DNA of 39,001 nucleotides. Source: Alistipes sp. (lineage in GTDB: Bacteria > Bacteroidota > Bacteroidia > Bacteroidales > Rikenellaceae). Location: contig JAGATC010000013.1 of NCBI GenBank assembly GCA_017621455.1, forward strand, positions 1 through 39,001, given 5' to 3'. Within the stretch, counting starts at the first letter, position 1, and each line of letters opens with the position of its first letter. The notes under the pieces were generated by a model that made no database searches, had not been told where the DNA came from, and saw only the letters and a list, made by a program, of their open reading frames with translations. This document shows positions 9,225 to 16,625 of this stretch, piece by piece. The position numbers and the translations under genes were made by a program.

Positions 9225-9265
9225 TTGCGATTGAGGGCGGGGAGTCCTTTGACGCCTTAACACAT

Positions 9266-9303
9266 GAGCCAGAATGAGAATCTCTCATTCTGGCTCTATC
9301 TTT
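9266..9303 (+). terminator. Terminator after paralogue 3
   Basis: A perfect 14-bp stem: GAGCCAGAATGAGA at 9266-9279 with TCTCATTCTGGCTC at 9283-9296, with a 3-nt loop. The T tail is short (TATCTTTA). Confidence 0.75.
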
Positions 9304-9442
9304 ATCCGTAAATTTCCTCGATTTTTCACCCATTTTTTGGCGGAAAAACGGGGTGCGGAAAAATTCGTTTTTAGCGCGTTTGCAAACGGTTGTAAATCAG
9401 GTGAATATAAAGTAACCATAGGAAAAACTATTTGCTCGATTT

Positions 9443-9474
9443 TTTGGTGGGTCGTTTCAATGTGTGTAACTTTG
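9443..9474 (+). promoter_or_regulatory. Promoter of the three-repeat lipoprotein
   Basis: TTTG at 9443-9446, a 20-nt spacer, TAACTTTG at 9467-9474, about 48 nt before the ATG at 9522. The sequence from 9304 to 9442 holds no other recognisable feature. Confidence 0.75.
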
Positions 9475-9521
9475 TAGTAGAGAAAAACATAGAAAACTAC
9501 GAATTTTAATAACCGCGTATT

Positions 9522-10916
9522 ATGAAAAAGTTTTATCTCCTACTGCTCGTTCCGCTACTTGTTATGATGAGTAGCTGCCACGGTGACGAAGGTCCCAGAA
9601 AGGGTGTGATCTGGGACATCCCTTATCCCTCGGTTGGTTACGTCATATTCGATAGCGAGGGTAACAACATCCTCGAGGCAGACCCCGAGGCTATCTACGA
9701 CATTGAGTTAGAGTACAAGGGTAAGACATACCGTTACGAGGAGGTAACAAGGGAGTTACCTAAGAGATCATTTGGTCTGCACGCCCACTGGTGCTATCCC
9801 TATATGTTATGTATCGGAGACTTCGAGCAGGACGAGTCTGGAAGCTACATAGTGCGCTTTAGGGACTACGAGTGGTTGGTGGAGTATGAGTACGAGTTAC
9901 GTTGGAAGCACTATGAGCCCGTCAAGTATGAGCTTGTAAAGATAAATGGCGAGGTTGTAGAGAGATGCGTAGTCGATGAGTGGGATGCCTATAACGATGG
10001 AGACTTGCGAGATGTCTATGCCCGACCTCTCTACTACACCCCCACGGAGAGGGAGTACGATATAAGTTACCCTAAGGCTACGTTCGTTATTATCGACGAG
10101 AAGGGTAACAACTTCTTCAAAAAGTACCCCGAGAAGCGCCAGGAGGTGGTCATCGAGTATAATGGCGAGACATATCGCTACAATGAGGCTGTTACGCGTG
10201 AGCTGTTGCGTGAGCCTTTGGAGTTATACACTCCCGCCCTATGCCCTCACTGCATAGAGTTTGGCGACTTCGGCCACACCGACAAGGGCAGCTACGTCAT
10301 TAAGTATGGCAGCCAAGAGTGGAACATAGACTTTGAGTATAAGAAACGCTGGGAGAATGGTATGCCTATAGCCAAGGGCTACTACCAGGTTGATGGCGAG
10401 TATGTTGAGCCCATCAAGATTGACGAGGTCTTAGTGGAGGGGCGTTGGGTAGACTTCTATGCTCTTCCGCTCGAGCTGGAGATGATAATATGGGATATTG
10501 CCTATCCGTCAGCATCCTATGTCGTGCTCGACGAAGAGGGTAACAACATCTTCAAGAGCGATCCCGAGTCGATGCTCGAGCTTGAGATACTCTACAACGA
10601 TGTCACCTACAAGTATAACAACGAGTCGCGCGCATTGCTCCCAGAGCCATTGGCCATCACCACCGATTGGATGTATCCCTATCGCCTGACATTTGGCGAC
10701 TTCGACTACAACGATAGGGGTAGCTACGTCATCAAATTCAGAGGCAAAGAGTGGCGCGTGGAGTTTGAATATACGCTCGAATGGGTGGCATATGAGCCAG
10801 TGATGAGCGCTACCCTCAAGATTGATGGCGAGGAGGTCAATCCCGAATTTATTGAGAAGTGGCACGTGGATGACTATCACGGCGATGTTGATATGTATGC
10901 GATAGCACTGCGATAA
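9522..10916 (+). CDS. Three-repeat exported lipoprotein of unknown function
   Basis: A 464-residue lipoprotein: signal peptide MKKFYLLLLV..., lipobox MSSC (Cys19), then GDEGP, an acidic start typical of surface-exported Bacteroidetes lipoproteins. The mature protein is three tandem copies of a ~140-residue unit (about 29-171, 179-317 and 323-464). Each copy carries, in order, a YPxxxxVxxDxxGNN motif, a Y(K/N)xxTY(R/K)Y strand, a GDF motif, SY(I/V)(V/I)(K/R)(F/Y), and a closing V(D/E)(F/M)YA(I/L/R)(A/P)L motif. The first and third copies also share (I/W)WDI(P/A)YPS. I do not recognise the family. It is rich in Tyr, Asp and Glu and looks all-beta. It is monocistronic, with its own promoter and terminator, and shares no repeat with the three paralogues upstream. 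Confidence 0.75.
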   Translation: MKKFYLLLLVPLLVMMSSCHGDEGPRKGVIWDIPYPSVGYVIFDSEGNNILEADPEAIYDIELEYKGKTYRYEEVTRELPKRSFGLHAHWCYPYMLCIGDFEQDESGSYIVRFRDYEWLVEYEYELRWKHYEPVKYELVKINGEVVERCVVDEWDAYNDGDLRDVYARPLYYTPTEREYDISYPKATFVIIDEKGNNFFKKYPEKRQEVVIEYNGETYRYNEAVTRELLREPLELYTPALCPHCIEFGDFGHTDKGSYVIKYGSQEWNIDFEYKKRWENGMPIAKGYYQVDGEYVEPIKIDEVLVEGRWVDFYALPLELEMIIWDIAYPSASYVVLDEEGNNIFKSDPESMLELEILYNDVTYKYNNESRALLPEPLAITTDWMYPYRLTFGDFDYNDRGSYVIKFRGKEWRVEFEYTLEWVAYEPVMSATLKIDGEEVNPEFIEKWHVDDYHGDVDMYAIALR

Positions 10917-10940
10917 CCATCGTACCATATCAAATAAAGA

Positions 10941-10990
10941 GAGGCTAACCCCTTAAGAGTCTGTCCAGGACTCAGGGTTAGCCTCCTTCT
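10941..10990 (+). terminator. Terminator after the three-repeat lipoprotein
   Basis: GAGGCTAACCC (10941-10951) pairs perfectly with GGGTTAGCCTC (10975-10985), with an inner GAGTC/GACTC pairing. The tail CTTCTGCTCT is only moderately T-rich. Confidence 0.7.
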
Positions 10991-11139
10991 GCTCTATACG
11001 AGCAAACACCAATAAAAACTAAAAAGATATCTTACATTACAACGCAGTGAGTGGCTCTTGGGTATGGTAGCGCATGGTGCCACAAGGTCTACATATTTCA
11101 ATTGCTATTATCTATAACATCTTTTCCCTCAAAGAACCG

Positions 11140-11162
11140 AAGCCCTTTATGGGGGCTTTTTT
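11140..11162 (+). terminator. Short terminator-like hairpin with no assigned gene
   Basis: AAGCCC (11140-11145) pairs with GGGCTT (11153-11158), and T continues to 11162. No coding gene lies between it and the terminator at 10941-10990. It could end a small unannotated RNA from 10991-11165 or be a relic. No promoter with both boxes was found in that interval. Confidence 0.45.
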
Positions 11163-11233
11163 CACAGTGCAAAGATGCACCATTATTCCAAAACACACAA
11201 TCGCAAAATGTTGTGATTTTGCCTCGGTCATAT

Positions 11234-11299
11234 CCCATAATATGGGTATTTGCTCGTTACGAAAATTTTCGTTATATTTGCGTTGATTATAACGAAAAT
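11234..11299 (+). promoter_or_regulatory. Promoter with operator-like palindromes, hemerythrin operon
   Basis: TTTG (11249-11252), a 20-nt spacer, TATATTTG (11273-11280). The 14-nt perfect palindrome ACGAAAATTTTCGT (11259-11272) fills the spacer. A further half-site TAACGAAAAT (11290-11299) lies just past the expected start, and the palindrome CCCATA-A-TATGGG (11234-11246) sits immediately upstream of the -33 box. The placement suggests a repressor or autoregulator site. Confidence 0.7.
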
Positions 11300-11318
11300 A
11301 TAAATACACTGATACTCA

Positions 11319-12017
11319 ATGACTAAAGCAAATATCACGATAGGCTCGGTGGTGTTATCGCCCGAGATGAAGTTATACGAGCTTATAGATGCGGCTCCCG
11401 TGCTATTGTCTATATTCTCGCGACTTAACATACGCCTACCATTTGGCGATATATCCATAGATGAGATGTGTCGTCGCGATGGTTACTCTACGGAGTTATT
11501 TATCGAGCTGTGTGCCATACACATAGACCCACGATACCGCCCCAACGAGGAGCAGCTAACCGAGAATATGCTCCCCGAGGTTATAGGCTACCTGCGTGCC
11601 TCGCACCGCTACTATGCCGAGCACATGTTGCCGCACACGGCACGACACCTCGAGGATATACTGAAGCACTGCGACGAACTCTCGGAGCGTGTCCTCCGCC
11701 ACTTCTATAGCGACTATGTGCGCTACATCACAGCACACTTCGACGAGGAGGAGCGCGAGATATTCTCGCTACTCGATAGCTCTACGGCGAGCAGTGCCAA
11801 CTTCGCTATATTCGACATGCCCCATGCCGACATCGACGACCGCTCGAACGACATAGCGTCGCTCATACTTAAGAGCCTCCCCGAGGCGGCACCCACACCG
11901 CTGCGTTGTGCCATGCTTCAGGATGTGTACGAGCTACGCGACGACCTACGCCGTCATAGCAGCATCGAGACATACCTACTGCGCCCCCTTGTAGTGAAAT
12001 TCCTAAAACGAGCATAA
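11319..12017 (+). CDS. Ric/YtfE-like hemerythrin-domain protein
   Basis: A 232-residue cytoplasmic protein resembling the RIC (ScdA/YtfE/DnrN) di-iron family, which repairs iron-sulfur clusters damaged by NO or oxidants. An N-terminal domain (about 12-65, opening MKLYELIDAAPVLLSIFSRL) matches the ScdA_N-type helical domain, but the double-cysteine motif usual in Ric is absent (LNIRLPFGDI instead). The C-terminal hemerythrin-like bundle contains candidate iron ligands: H96, H106 and/or H110, the H140-xxx-E144 motif and the H213-xxx-E217 motif. The spacing of the last two matches the HxxxE pairs of YtfE. The next gene, a LuxR-type regulator, starts 2 nt after the stop, so the two are surely co-transcribed. 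A redox/NO sensing or cluster-repair role is inferred. Without the cysteines it may be a sensor rather than a repair enzyme. Confidence 0.8.
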   Translation: MTKANITIGSVVLSPEMKLYELIDAAPVLLSIFSRLNIRLPFGDISIDEMCRRDGYSTELFIELCAIHIDPRYRPNEEQLTENMLPEVIGYLRASHRYYAEHMLPHTARHLEDILKHCDELSERVLRHFYSDYVRYITAHFDEEEREIFSLLDSSTASSANFAIFDMPHADIDDRSNDIASLILKSLPEAAPTPLRCAMLQDVYELRDDLRRHSSIETYLLRPLVVKFLKRA

Positions 12018-12019
12018 CC

Positions 12020-12595
12020 ATGAGACGTCTATCCATAGCCATCGTTGTAGTAGCTCCCATAATTCGGGAGGGTGTGGCTACCATCATCGGTCACAACCCC
12101 AATCTACGTATTGTGGGTGCGGTGGACTCCATAGCTGAGCTTCAGGTGCTTATGCGTAGTACCGAGGTGGATGTTGTCGTGGTTGATGTCGCCTTACAGC
12201 GCGATATTGAGGCTGAAGCTGAGCTGCAAACCCTGCCCATCGTTGGCCTACAGAGCTCGCTTATAGCCCCCGCTTTGCAGCGTCGTTTCTCGCACTTAGC
12301 CACGATATACACCCCTGAGGAGGAGCTGCACCGCATGCTTATAGAGGCGGCAGACCTCCCCGCGGAGCATAACTTCGCTGAGAGCCACGAACTCTCGGAG
12401 CGTGAGCGTGATGTGCTTGTATTGGTGGCTACAGGTCTGACAAACAAGGAGATAGCCTCGAAGCTAAACATCTCGCCACATACCGTAATCTCGCACCGCA
12501 AGAACATCGTCCACAAGACGGGCATACGCTCTGTAGCGGGTCTTACGGTATATGCCGTGCTTAACAAATTCATTGATAGTGAGAAATTTCAGTGA
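12020..12595 (+). CDS. LuxR/NarL-type regulator with degenerate receiver domain
   Basis: A 191-residue transcription factor. Residues 1-110 have the fold pattern of a response-regulator receiver, with an aspartate at the phosphoacceptor position (VVVVDVAL, D56). The acidic pair normally found at the end of strand 1 is missing (AIVVVAPIIREG), and the conserved lysine position reads IYTPEE. Residues 125-186 are a clear LuxR-type helix-turn-helix (LSERERDVLVLVATGLTNKE, then SPHTVISHRKNI). Control by phosphorylation is therefore unlikely, and no kinase is adjacent. The gene follows the hemerythrin gene by 2 nt, so the di-iron protein may supply the signal directly (inference). The ACGAAAATTTTCGT palindrome upstream of the operon is a natural candidate for its binding site. 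Confidence 0.85.
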   Translation: MRRLSIAIVVVAPIIREGVATIIGHNPNLRIVGAVDSIAELQVLMRSTEVDVVVVDVALQRDIEAEAELQTLPIVGLQSSLIAPALQRRFSHLATIYTPEEELHRMLIEAADLPAEHNFAESHELSERERDVLVLVATGLTNKEIASKLNISPHTVISHRKNIVHKTGIRSVAGLTVYAVLNKFIDSEKFQ

Positions 12596-12649
12596 TATGA
12601 AGATCGCGGATGGTTATGGGGATTTGTTAGGTTTTTTTGATTTAAGCAG

Positions 12650-12720
12650 ACACCTTTAGGTGTGCAAGGCAGAGCCTTGCCACAAGCCCCTCCTTTTTCA
12701 AAGGCGGGGGTTTGGGGTGG
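12650..12720. repeat. REP-like intergenic element of three hairpins
   Basis: Three consecutive small palindromes: ACACCTTTAGGTGT (12650-12663), GCAAGGC-aga-GCCTTGC (12664-12680), and AAGCCCC...GGGGGTT (12684-12712, with an inner CCTTT/AAAGG pairing), ending TTGGGGTGG. Dispersed intergenic repeats of the CCCCTCC...GGGGTTTGGGG type are common in Bacteroidetes genomes, to my knowledge. It may also end the regulator transcript. Confidence 0.55.
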
Positions 12721-12805
12721 AATGTAAATATAATTTATATAATATATTGAATATTTAATAGTTGTGATTTTTAATTTTCTGCTACTTTAGTAGCATTATG
12801 GCTAT

Positions 12806-12838
12806 GAGAACTTGTTAAGTTTACTTAAATGAGTTCTC
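12806..12838 (+). promoter_or_regulatory. Leader hairpin upstream of cutC
   Basis: Nested perfect arms: GAGAACT (12806-12812) with AGTTCTC (12832-12838), and TTAAGT (12815-12820) with ACTTAA (12823-12828). It lies 55 nt before the cutC start and lacks a T run. A second small palindrome, GCTACTTTAGTAGC, is at 12781-12794. No confident promoter was found here. Confidence 0.45.
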
Positions 12839-12892
12839 TTAGACATGATGAAGGTGCGTAGCACCAGAAAATTAAAAACTATCGTATTAGTT

Positions 12893-13627
12893 ATGAAAAC
12901 AGAACTTTGTGCCTACTCAGTAGATGCTTGCCGCATCGCACACCGCCTTGGTGTTGACCGTGTTGAACTATGTGCCTCGCCTGCCGAGGGTGGTGTCACC
13001 CCATCTATGGCTACCATAGAGCGCGTCGCCCAGATTGAGGGATTGGGACTAAGCGTCATGATACGCCCACGTGGCGGCGACTTCCTCTACTCGGATGATG
13101 AGTTTGAGACGATGCTCCGCGACATTGCCTACGCGCGCGAGGCGGGAGCTACGGGTGTCGTCTTTGGCATACTTACGGCTGATGGCAGGGTGGACGTAGA
13201 GCGCACGCGTCAGCTTGTTGTGGCATCTGAGGGTATGGAGACAACCTTCCACCGCGCTGTGGACATGACCGAGGATTACGAGGCGGCCGTTGAGGCGATA
13301 ATCGCAGCGGGATGCACGCGCATACTCACCTCGGGAAGCTACGATAAGGCGATAGATGGCATTGCGAACATACGCCGCGCTGTGGAGATAGCACGTGGAC
13401 GTATCGAGATAATGGCGGGTAGTGGCGTCGTGGCGGCTAATGCTGCGGAGCTTGCTGCCGTAGGTGTCGACGCGCTACACTTCAGTGCTAAGTGCATGGT
13501 GGCGGGAGCTATGGAGTATCGTAACCCTCGTATTTCGATGGGTGGCTCGGCTGCGGTAGATGAGTATGCACTGCGCACGGTGGATGAGAACGAAGTACGC
13601 GAGATATTAAACATTATAAAACATTAA
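12893..13627 (+). CDS. cutC: CutC family protein
   Basis: A 244-residue TIM-barrel protein of the CutC family, named for a role in copper homeostasis although its biochemical function is unsettled. Typical family motifs are visible: VELCASPAEGGVTPS near the N-terminus, VMIRPRGGDFLYS, EMAFHRA-type TTFHRAVD, RILTSG, and IMAGSGV near the C-terminus. Length is normal. The ATG at 12893 is preferred over one at 12845 because family members begin right at the MKTELCAYS-like strand. It is followed after 5 nt by a transglutaminase-like lipoprotein gene, so the two probably form an operon. The leader carries a hairpin (12806-12838). Confidence 0.9.
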   Translation: MKTELCAYSVDACRIAHRLGVDRVELCASPAEGGVTPSMATIERVAQIEGLGLSVMIRPRGGDFLYSDDEFETMLRDIAYAREAGATGVVFGILTADGRVDVERTRQLVVASEGMETTFHRAVDMTEDYEAAVEAIIAAGCTRILTSGSYDKAIDGIANIRRAVEIARGRIEIMAGSGVVAANAAELAAVGVDALHFSAKCMVAGAMEYRNPRISMGGSAAVDEYALRTVDENEVREILNIIKH

Positions 13628-13632
13628 TCGAG

Positions 13633-14877
13633 ATGGAAAGAAGTATGAGACTACTAACCTTTTTCGCGGCAGCGGCACTTATGGTCTTTGCCGTGGGTTG
13701 TGGCACGCAGCCCAAGGCCGACGAAGGCTACAACCCCGATAACGACGAGGCATTGCAGGAGGCTATAGCCAACTCGGCACGTGGCGAGGAGCTACGCAAG
13801 CTCATTAACGAGACCCCTGCAGAGGAGCAGCGCGACATGGCATACCTTATTATCAACATGCCTGAGCACGACCGCGAGGCTATGGACCTCGAGCTACTCA
13901 AGGAGAATGTTACCTATGCTAACATAGCACGTGAGAAGTATGCGTGGGCGCAGGCGTTACCCGAGGAGGTATATCAGTGTGATGTGTTGCCCTATGCTGT
14001 TGTGGATGAGGTACGCGACTCGTGGCGTAAGGAGCTCTACGAGATGTTCTCACCCGCGGTAGATACCTGCGCAACGATGTATGACGCTATCTGCGCTGTG
14101 AATGCCAACATTCCCCGCCTTACGGGTGTGGACTACAACACTAAGCGCGAAAAGACCAACCAGAGCCCTCGCGAGTCGATGCGTCAGGGCATGGCATCGT
14201 GCACAGGCCTCTCAATCCTCTTGGTGGATGCCTACCGCTCGGTGGGTATTCCAGCGCGTTTTGTGGGCACAGCATCATGGCACGACAACCGCGGTAATCA
14301 CAGCTGGACAGAGGTATGGTTGGATGGCGAGTGGCGCGTGACGGAGTACTACTTCCCCTCGCAGCTTGACCACCTATGGTTTATGCCCGATGCTTCGAAG
14401 TCAAAGATTGGTGATCGCACCTACGCCATCTATGCAACTCGCTTTGCAGGCGCAGACGACTGGTTCCCAATGGTTTGGGCTGATGAGTCGGATGACTGTC
14501 CCATCGATGCACTGCCCAAGTGGGTGGGTGCCGAGAATGTTACAGCACACTACCAGGCGCTTGCCTACGACCAGTATACACGTCACCTTGAGGCGGGCAC
14601 GCACACCTTCCTACGCATCGCTGGATATAAGGAGCGTGGAAAGACCGAGCATTCGGATGACCGTGTGGCTATGGGTGTAGATGTATTCCGTGGCACGGAG
14701 CAGATGGGTGGCGGTCTCACGGCAGGAGAGCTTCGCGACATGAACGACTTCTTCTCGGTGCTTCTACCCAAGAATACGGAGTATGAGCTACGCTACTATA
14801 ACGCTGTGGGTGAGCTTCAGATCCAGCGCGTAGAGCTCGGCGAGGAACCTATTACGATAAACATCTTCCTCGAGTAG
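13633..14877 (+). CDS. Transglutaminase-like lipoprotein
   Basis: A 414-residue exported lipoprotein with lipobox AVGC (Cys23) and a papain-like transglutaminase core at about 145-245. The candidate catalytic cysteine is C190 in MASCTGLSILLVDAYR, followed by GIPARFVG. The histidine is H223 in NHSWTEVW. The third position reads WRVTE (E238) where many family members have aspartate. The region after residue 250 is unrecognised. Such proteins in Bacteroidetes are usually envelope proteases or amidases of unknown substrate; hydrolysis is inferred, not shown. The start at 13633 is 5 nt after cutC; an ATG at 13645 would give an equally good signal peptide and has a better purine-rich site (AAAGAAGT) before it. 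Confidence 0.8.
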   Translation: MERSMRLLTFFAAAALMVFAVGCGTQPKADEGYNPDNDEALQEAIANSARGEELRKLINETPAEEQRDMAYLIINMPEHDREAMDLELLKENVTYANIAREKYAWAQALPEEVYQCDVLPYAVVDEVRDSWRKELYEMFSPAVDTCATMYDAICAVNANIPRLTGVDYNTKREKTNQSPRESMRQGMASCTGLSILLVDAYRSVGIPARFVGTASWHDNRGNHSWTEVWLDGEWRVTEYYFPSQLDHLWFMPDASKSKIGDRTYAIYATRFAGADDWFPMVWADESDDCPIDALPKWVGAENVTAHYQALAYDQYTRHLEAGTHTFLRIAGYKERGKTEHSDDRVAMGVDVFRGTEQMGGGLTAGELRDMNDFFSVLLPKNTEYELRYYNAVGELQIQRVELGEEPITINIFLE

Positions 14878-14900
14878 AGAGAGTATATACTCTATATGAT

Positions 14901-15025
14901 GAAGGGGTTGACTAAAAAGTCATTTTATCTTCTGGATAATTCGATATTTGAAATCGTTCTCAGATAGGGATACGAATAAAATTATCAGCAGAAACTAAAA
15001 TCTTGACTTTTTAGTCAGCCTCTTC
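14901..15025. repeat. 125-nt imperfect inverted repeat between convergent genes
   Basis: The arms at 14901-14922 and 15004-15025 pair over 22 positions with two mismatches. Each arm itself contains a palindrome (TGACT-AAAA-AGTCA and TGACT-TTTT-AGTCA). An inner pairing GATAAT (14955-14960) with ATTATC (14981-14986) continues the hairpin. It sits between the ends of the transglutaminase gene and the DUF805 gene, so it may be a bidirectional terminator or a miniature mobile element. Confidence 0.6.
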
Positions 15026-15068
15026 ACACTTTTATTCAACAATTTACATATTTGCGACTAAAGATCTA

Positions 15069-15584
15069 CTACAAATTTGGATTTGGACCATATTTGTTAG
15101 AATTGGGTTCACTCTCTTGACAGCACAGAACAATGAGCCAGATGAAACCTACCAATGGAATAAAAGAGATAAGGTACCACCATCCGCTCTTGCCGATATC
15201 ATGAAGACGACGTACTGCTACCGCAATTGAAGGCAACAGACCGACAAACACCCATAGCCAACTAACTAATGGAATAATAGACATAATAAAATTAAACAGT
15301 ACCCAGAACCAATACTCCGAGCGGTTAGCTCTACCTTCAAACGTTGCGTACTTTCTAAAACATGACGAGATAGCACTACCAAAAGAGTTGACACTGCCCT
15401 CTGCCTCTTTAGACCTCTGAACACTCTTGAGTGCAGTACCGCATTGAACACAAATAATGGCATTTACATCTGGTTGCGCACCACACTTTGCACAATAGCG
15501 ATTTCCGCTTCCCGCCAATACACCACAGCTCAGACACACGCTGGCATCGGGCTTTAACTCAGCCCCGCAGTTTCTACAATACAT
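15069..15584 (-). CDS. Zinc-ribbon DUF805 membrane protein
   Basis: A 171-residue protein with two N-terminal zinc ribbons (CxxC pairs at C3/C6, C17/C20, C31/C34, C45/C48), a short linker, and a C-terminal DUF805 membrane domain. The latter shows FEGRANRSEYW, two or three hydrophobic segments, RRLHDIGKSGWWYL and a closing YGPNP. DUF805 proteins are small integral membrane proteins of unknown function. The fusion to zinc ribbons is common. The nearest clear promoter upstream (15835-15866) is better assigned to the structured RNA at 15636-15829, so this gene may be expressed by read-through from it or from a weak unseen promoter. Confidence 0.85.
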   Translation of the reverse strand: MYCRNCGAELKPDASVCLSCGVLAGSGNRYCAKCGAQPDVNAIICVQCGTALKSVQRSKEAEGSVNSFGSAISSCFRKYATFEGRANRSEYWFWVLFNFIMSIIPLVSWLWVFVGLLPSIAVAVRRLHDIGKSGWWYLISFIPLVGFIWLIVLCCQESEPNSNKYGPNPNL

Positions 15585-15635
15585 AAAATTGAATTAGTTT
15601 TATTTATGCCAGCACCTAAACACAAATTAATCATA

Positions 15636-15829
15636 ATAAAGAAAGCGTGGTGCTGAAGTCAAATCTATATAGCTGAGGTCGTAGGAAACCTTAAAGATAG
15701 ATAGGCAACAGACCACGCCGAACCCATAGGGCACAGCGCGGCAAGCATTCGCATACTCTCTCTTTAGTCTTAGAATTTCCTACGTTCCAGCTACGAGAAT
15801 AGGCTACACTTTCCGTGTTATTAAATATG
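15636..15829 (-). ncRNA. ssrS: Candidate 6S RNA
   Basis: A non-coding minus-strand transcript of about 190 nt with a promoter of its own. Its fold has the three-part plan of 6S RNA. Closing stem: GGAAAGUGU (15814-15806) with ACGCUUUCU (15648-15640), UAGCUG with CAGCUA (15793-15788 with 15675-15670), and CGUAGGAAA with UUUCCUACG (15784-15776 with 15688-15680), all on the minus strand. Then comes a large open central bubble (34 and 24 nt). A terminal hairpin follows: CCGCGC (15741-15736) with GCGUGG (15718-15713), with CCC-UAU-GGG inside. The 3-prime side ends in CUUUCUUUAUUAU, suitable for termination. 6S RNA sequesters housekeeping RNA polymerase. The identification rests on architecture, length and promoter, not on a covariance search. 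Confidence 0.68.
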
Positions 15830-15834
15830 TATTA

Positions 15835-15866
15835 CAAAGTTAATATATTTTTCCGTAAACGACAAA
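15835..15866 (-). promoter_or_regulatory. Promoter of the candidate 6S RNA
   Basis: Read on the minus strand: TTTG (15866-15863), a 20-nt spacer, TAACTTTG (15842-15835). The expected start is near 15829, just before the closing stem. Confidence 0.75.
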
Positions 15867-15934
15867 ACTATAAGTTAGTTTTTTGTCTTTATTAAACAGC
15901 TAATAACAAATTAGGTAGACTAAAAAGTAAATTT

Positions 15935-15986
15935 GAAGTGACCCCAAAAGTTTAGTTAAAAAACTTTTAGGATCACTTCATTTTTT
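15935..15986 (-). terminator. Strong hairpin ending the yidD operon
   Basis: GAAGTGA-c-CC-c-AAAAGTTT (15935-15953) pairs with AAACTTTT-a-GG-a-TCACTTC (15961-15979): 17 bp with two mismatches and a 7-nt loop. T runs lie on both sides (six T on the plus strand, TTTACTTTTTAG on the minus), so it can act in both directions. The arms resemble the TGACCCCAAAAGTT terminal repeats of IS150-group elements. Confidence 0.6.
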
Positions 15987-16021
15987 GATCAGCATCCAAT
16001 ATTAATGTCGATAAGTGCCAC

Positions 16022-16282
16022 TTATGGTACCGGGTCGTAGCCCGAGCCTCCCCATGGATTGCAACGTAGGATGCGCCAGATGGCTAATAGCAGCCCCTTT
16101 ATCGGTCCATGCTTGCGTAGTGCCTCGATGGCATACTGCGAACATGTTGGCGTAAAGCGACAGCAGGCGGGCTTCAAGGGTGAGATACACACCTGATAGA
16201 AGCGCACCAGAGCGATAAACGGCCATGAGGCTATACGTCTACATGTGCCCCACAACCTCTGCCAAAATCCTGCGGACTGCAT
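16022..16282 (-). CDS. yidD: Membrane protein insertion efficiency factor YidD
   Basis: An 86-residue protein of the YidD family, which assists YidC-dependent insertion of inner-membrane proteins. Diagnostic sequence: [20 protein letters not shown] followed by [12 protein letters not shown], and [12 protein letters not shown] at the C-terminus. Its start overlaps the end of rnpA by 44 nt, an arrangement seen elsewhere and consistent with translational coupling. It is the last gene of the long minus-strand run and is followed by the hairpin at 15935-15986. Confidence 0.95.
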   Translation of the reverse strand: MQSAGFWQRLWGTCRRIASWPFIALVRFYQVCISPLKPACCRFTPTCSQYAIEALRKHGPIKGLLLAIWRILRCNPWGGSGYDPVP

Positions 16283-16619
16283 GTTCTATGGTTTTATAGG
16301 GTAGGATATCCTTTGTGGAGTAGACAAAGGCGATGTCTAACGACTTGCCACTACTGCTTGCCGCCTCGTGTAGCGTCTCCTTATTTAGGCGATAAGCCTC
16401 CTTTGTGTGGCGGCGTAGGGTGTTACGCTTATTTGCGCGCTTATGATAGCGCTTAGGTACCGAGAAGAGTACCTCGATGCTGGGCGTGGTGCTATCCTCC
16501 GTAATGGTCATATAGCGAAAGGGGTATACAAAACCCGATGCGCCATCCTTAAAGAGACGACGCACCGCCGTGAGCGACTTCAAACGCTCCGACTTAGGTA
16601 GTGTATAATCCTTATTCAT
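16239..16619 (-). CDS. rnpA: Ribonuclease P protein component
   Basis: A 126-residue basic protein that, with the RNase P RNA, matures the 5-prime ends of tRNAs. The family signature [18 protein letters not shown] is at residues 60-77, and the N-terminus ([17 protein letters not shown]) has the usual form. It starts 6 nt after hemD and overlaps yidD. It is not next to rpmH/dnaA as in many bacteria; placement after hemD is what I would expect in Bacteroidales. Confidence 0.93.
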   Translation of the reverse strand: MNKDYTLPKSERLKSLTAVRRLFKDGASGFVYPFRYMTITEDSTTPSIEVLFSVPKRYHKRANKRNTLRRHTKEAYRLNKETLHEAASSSGKSLDIAFVYSTKDILPYKTIEHAVRRILAEVVGHM

Positions 16620-16625
16620 TGGCTG

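Noticed and set aside
9274..9477. Open frame between paralogue 3 and the three-repeat lipoprotein
   Set aside because: It begins in the terminator stem and runs over the next promoter.
11051..11326. Overlapping short frames before the hemerythrin gene
   Set aside because: They cross a hairpin and the promoter and look unlike proteins.
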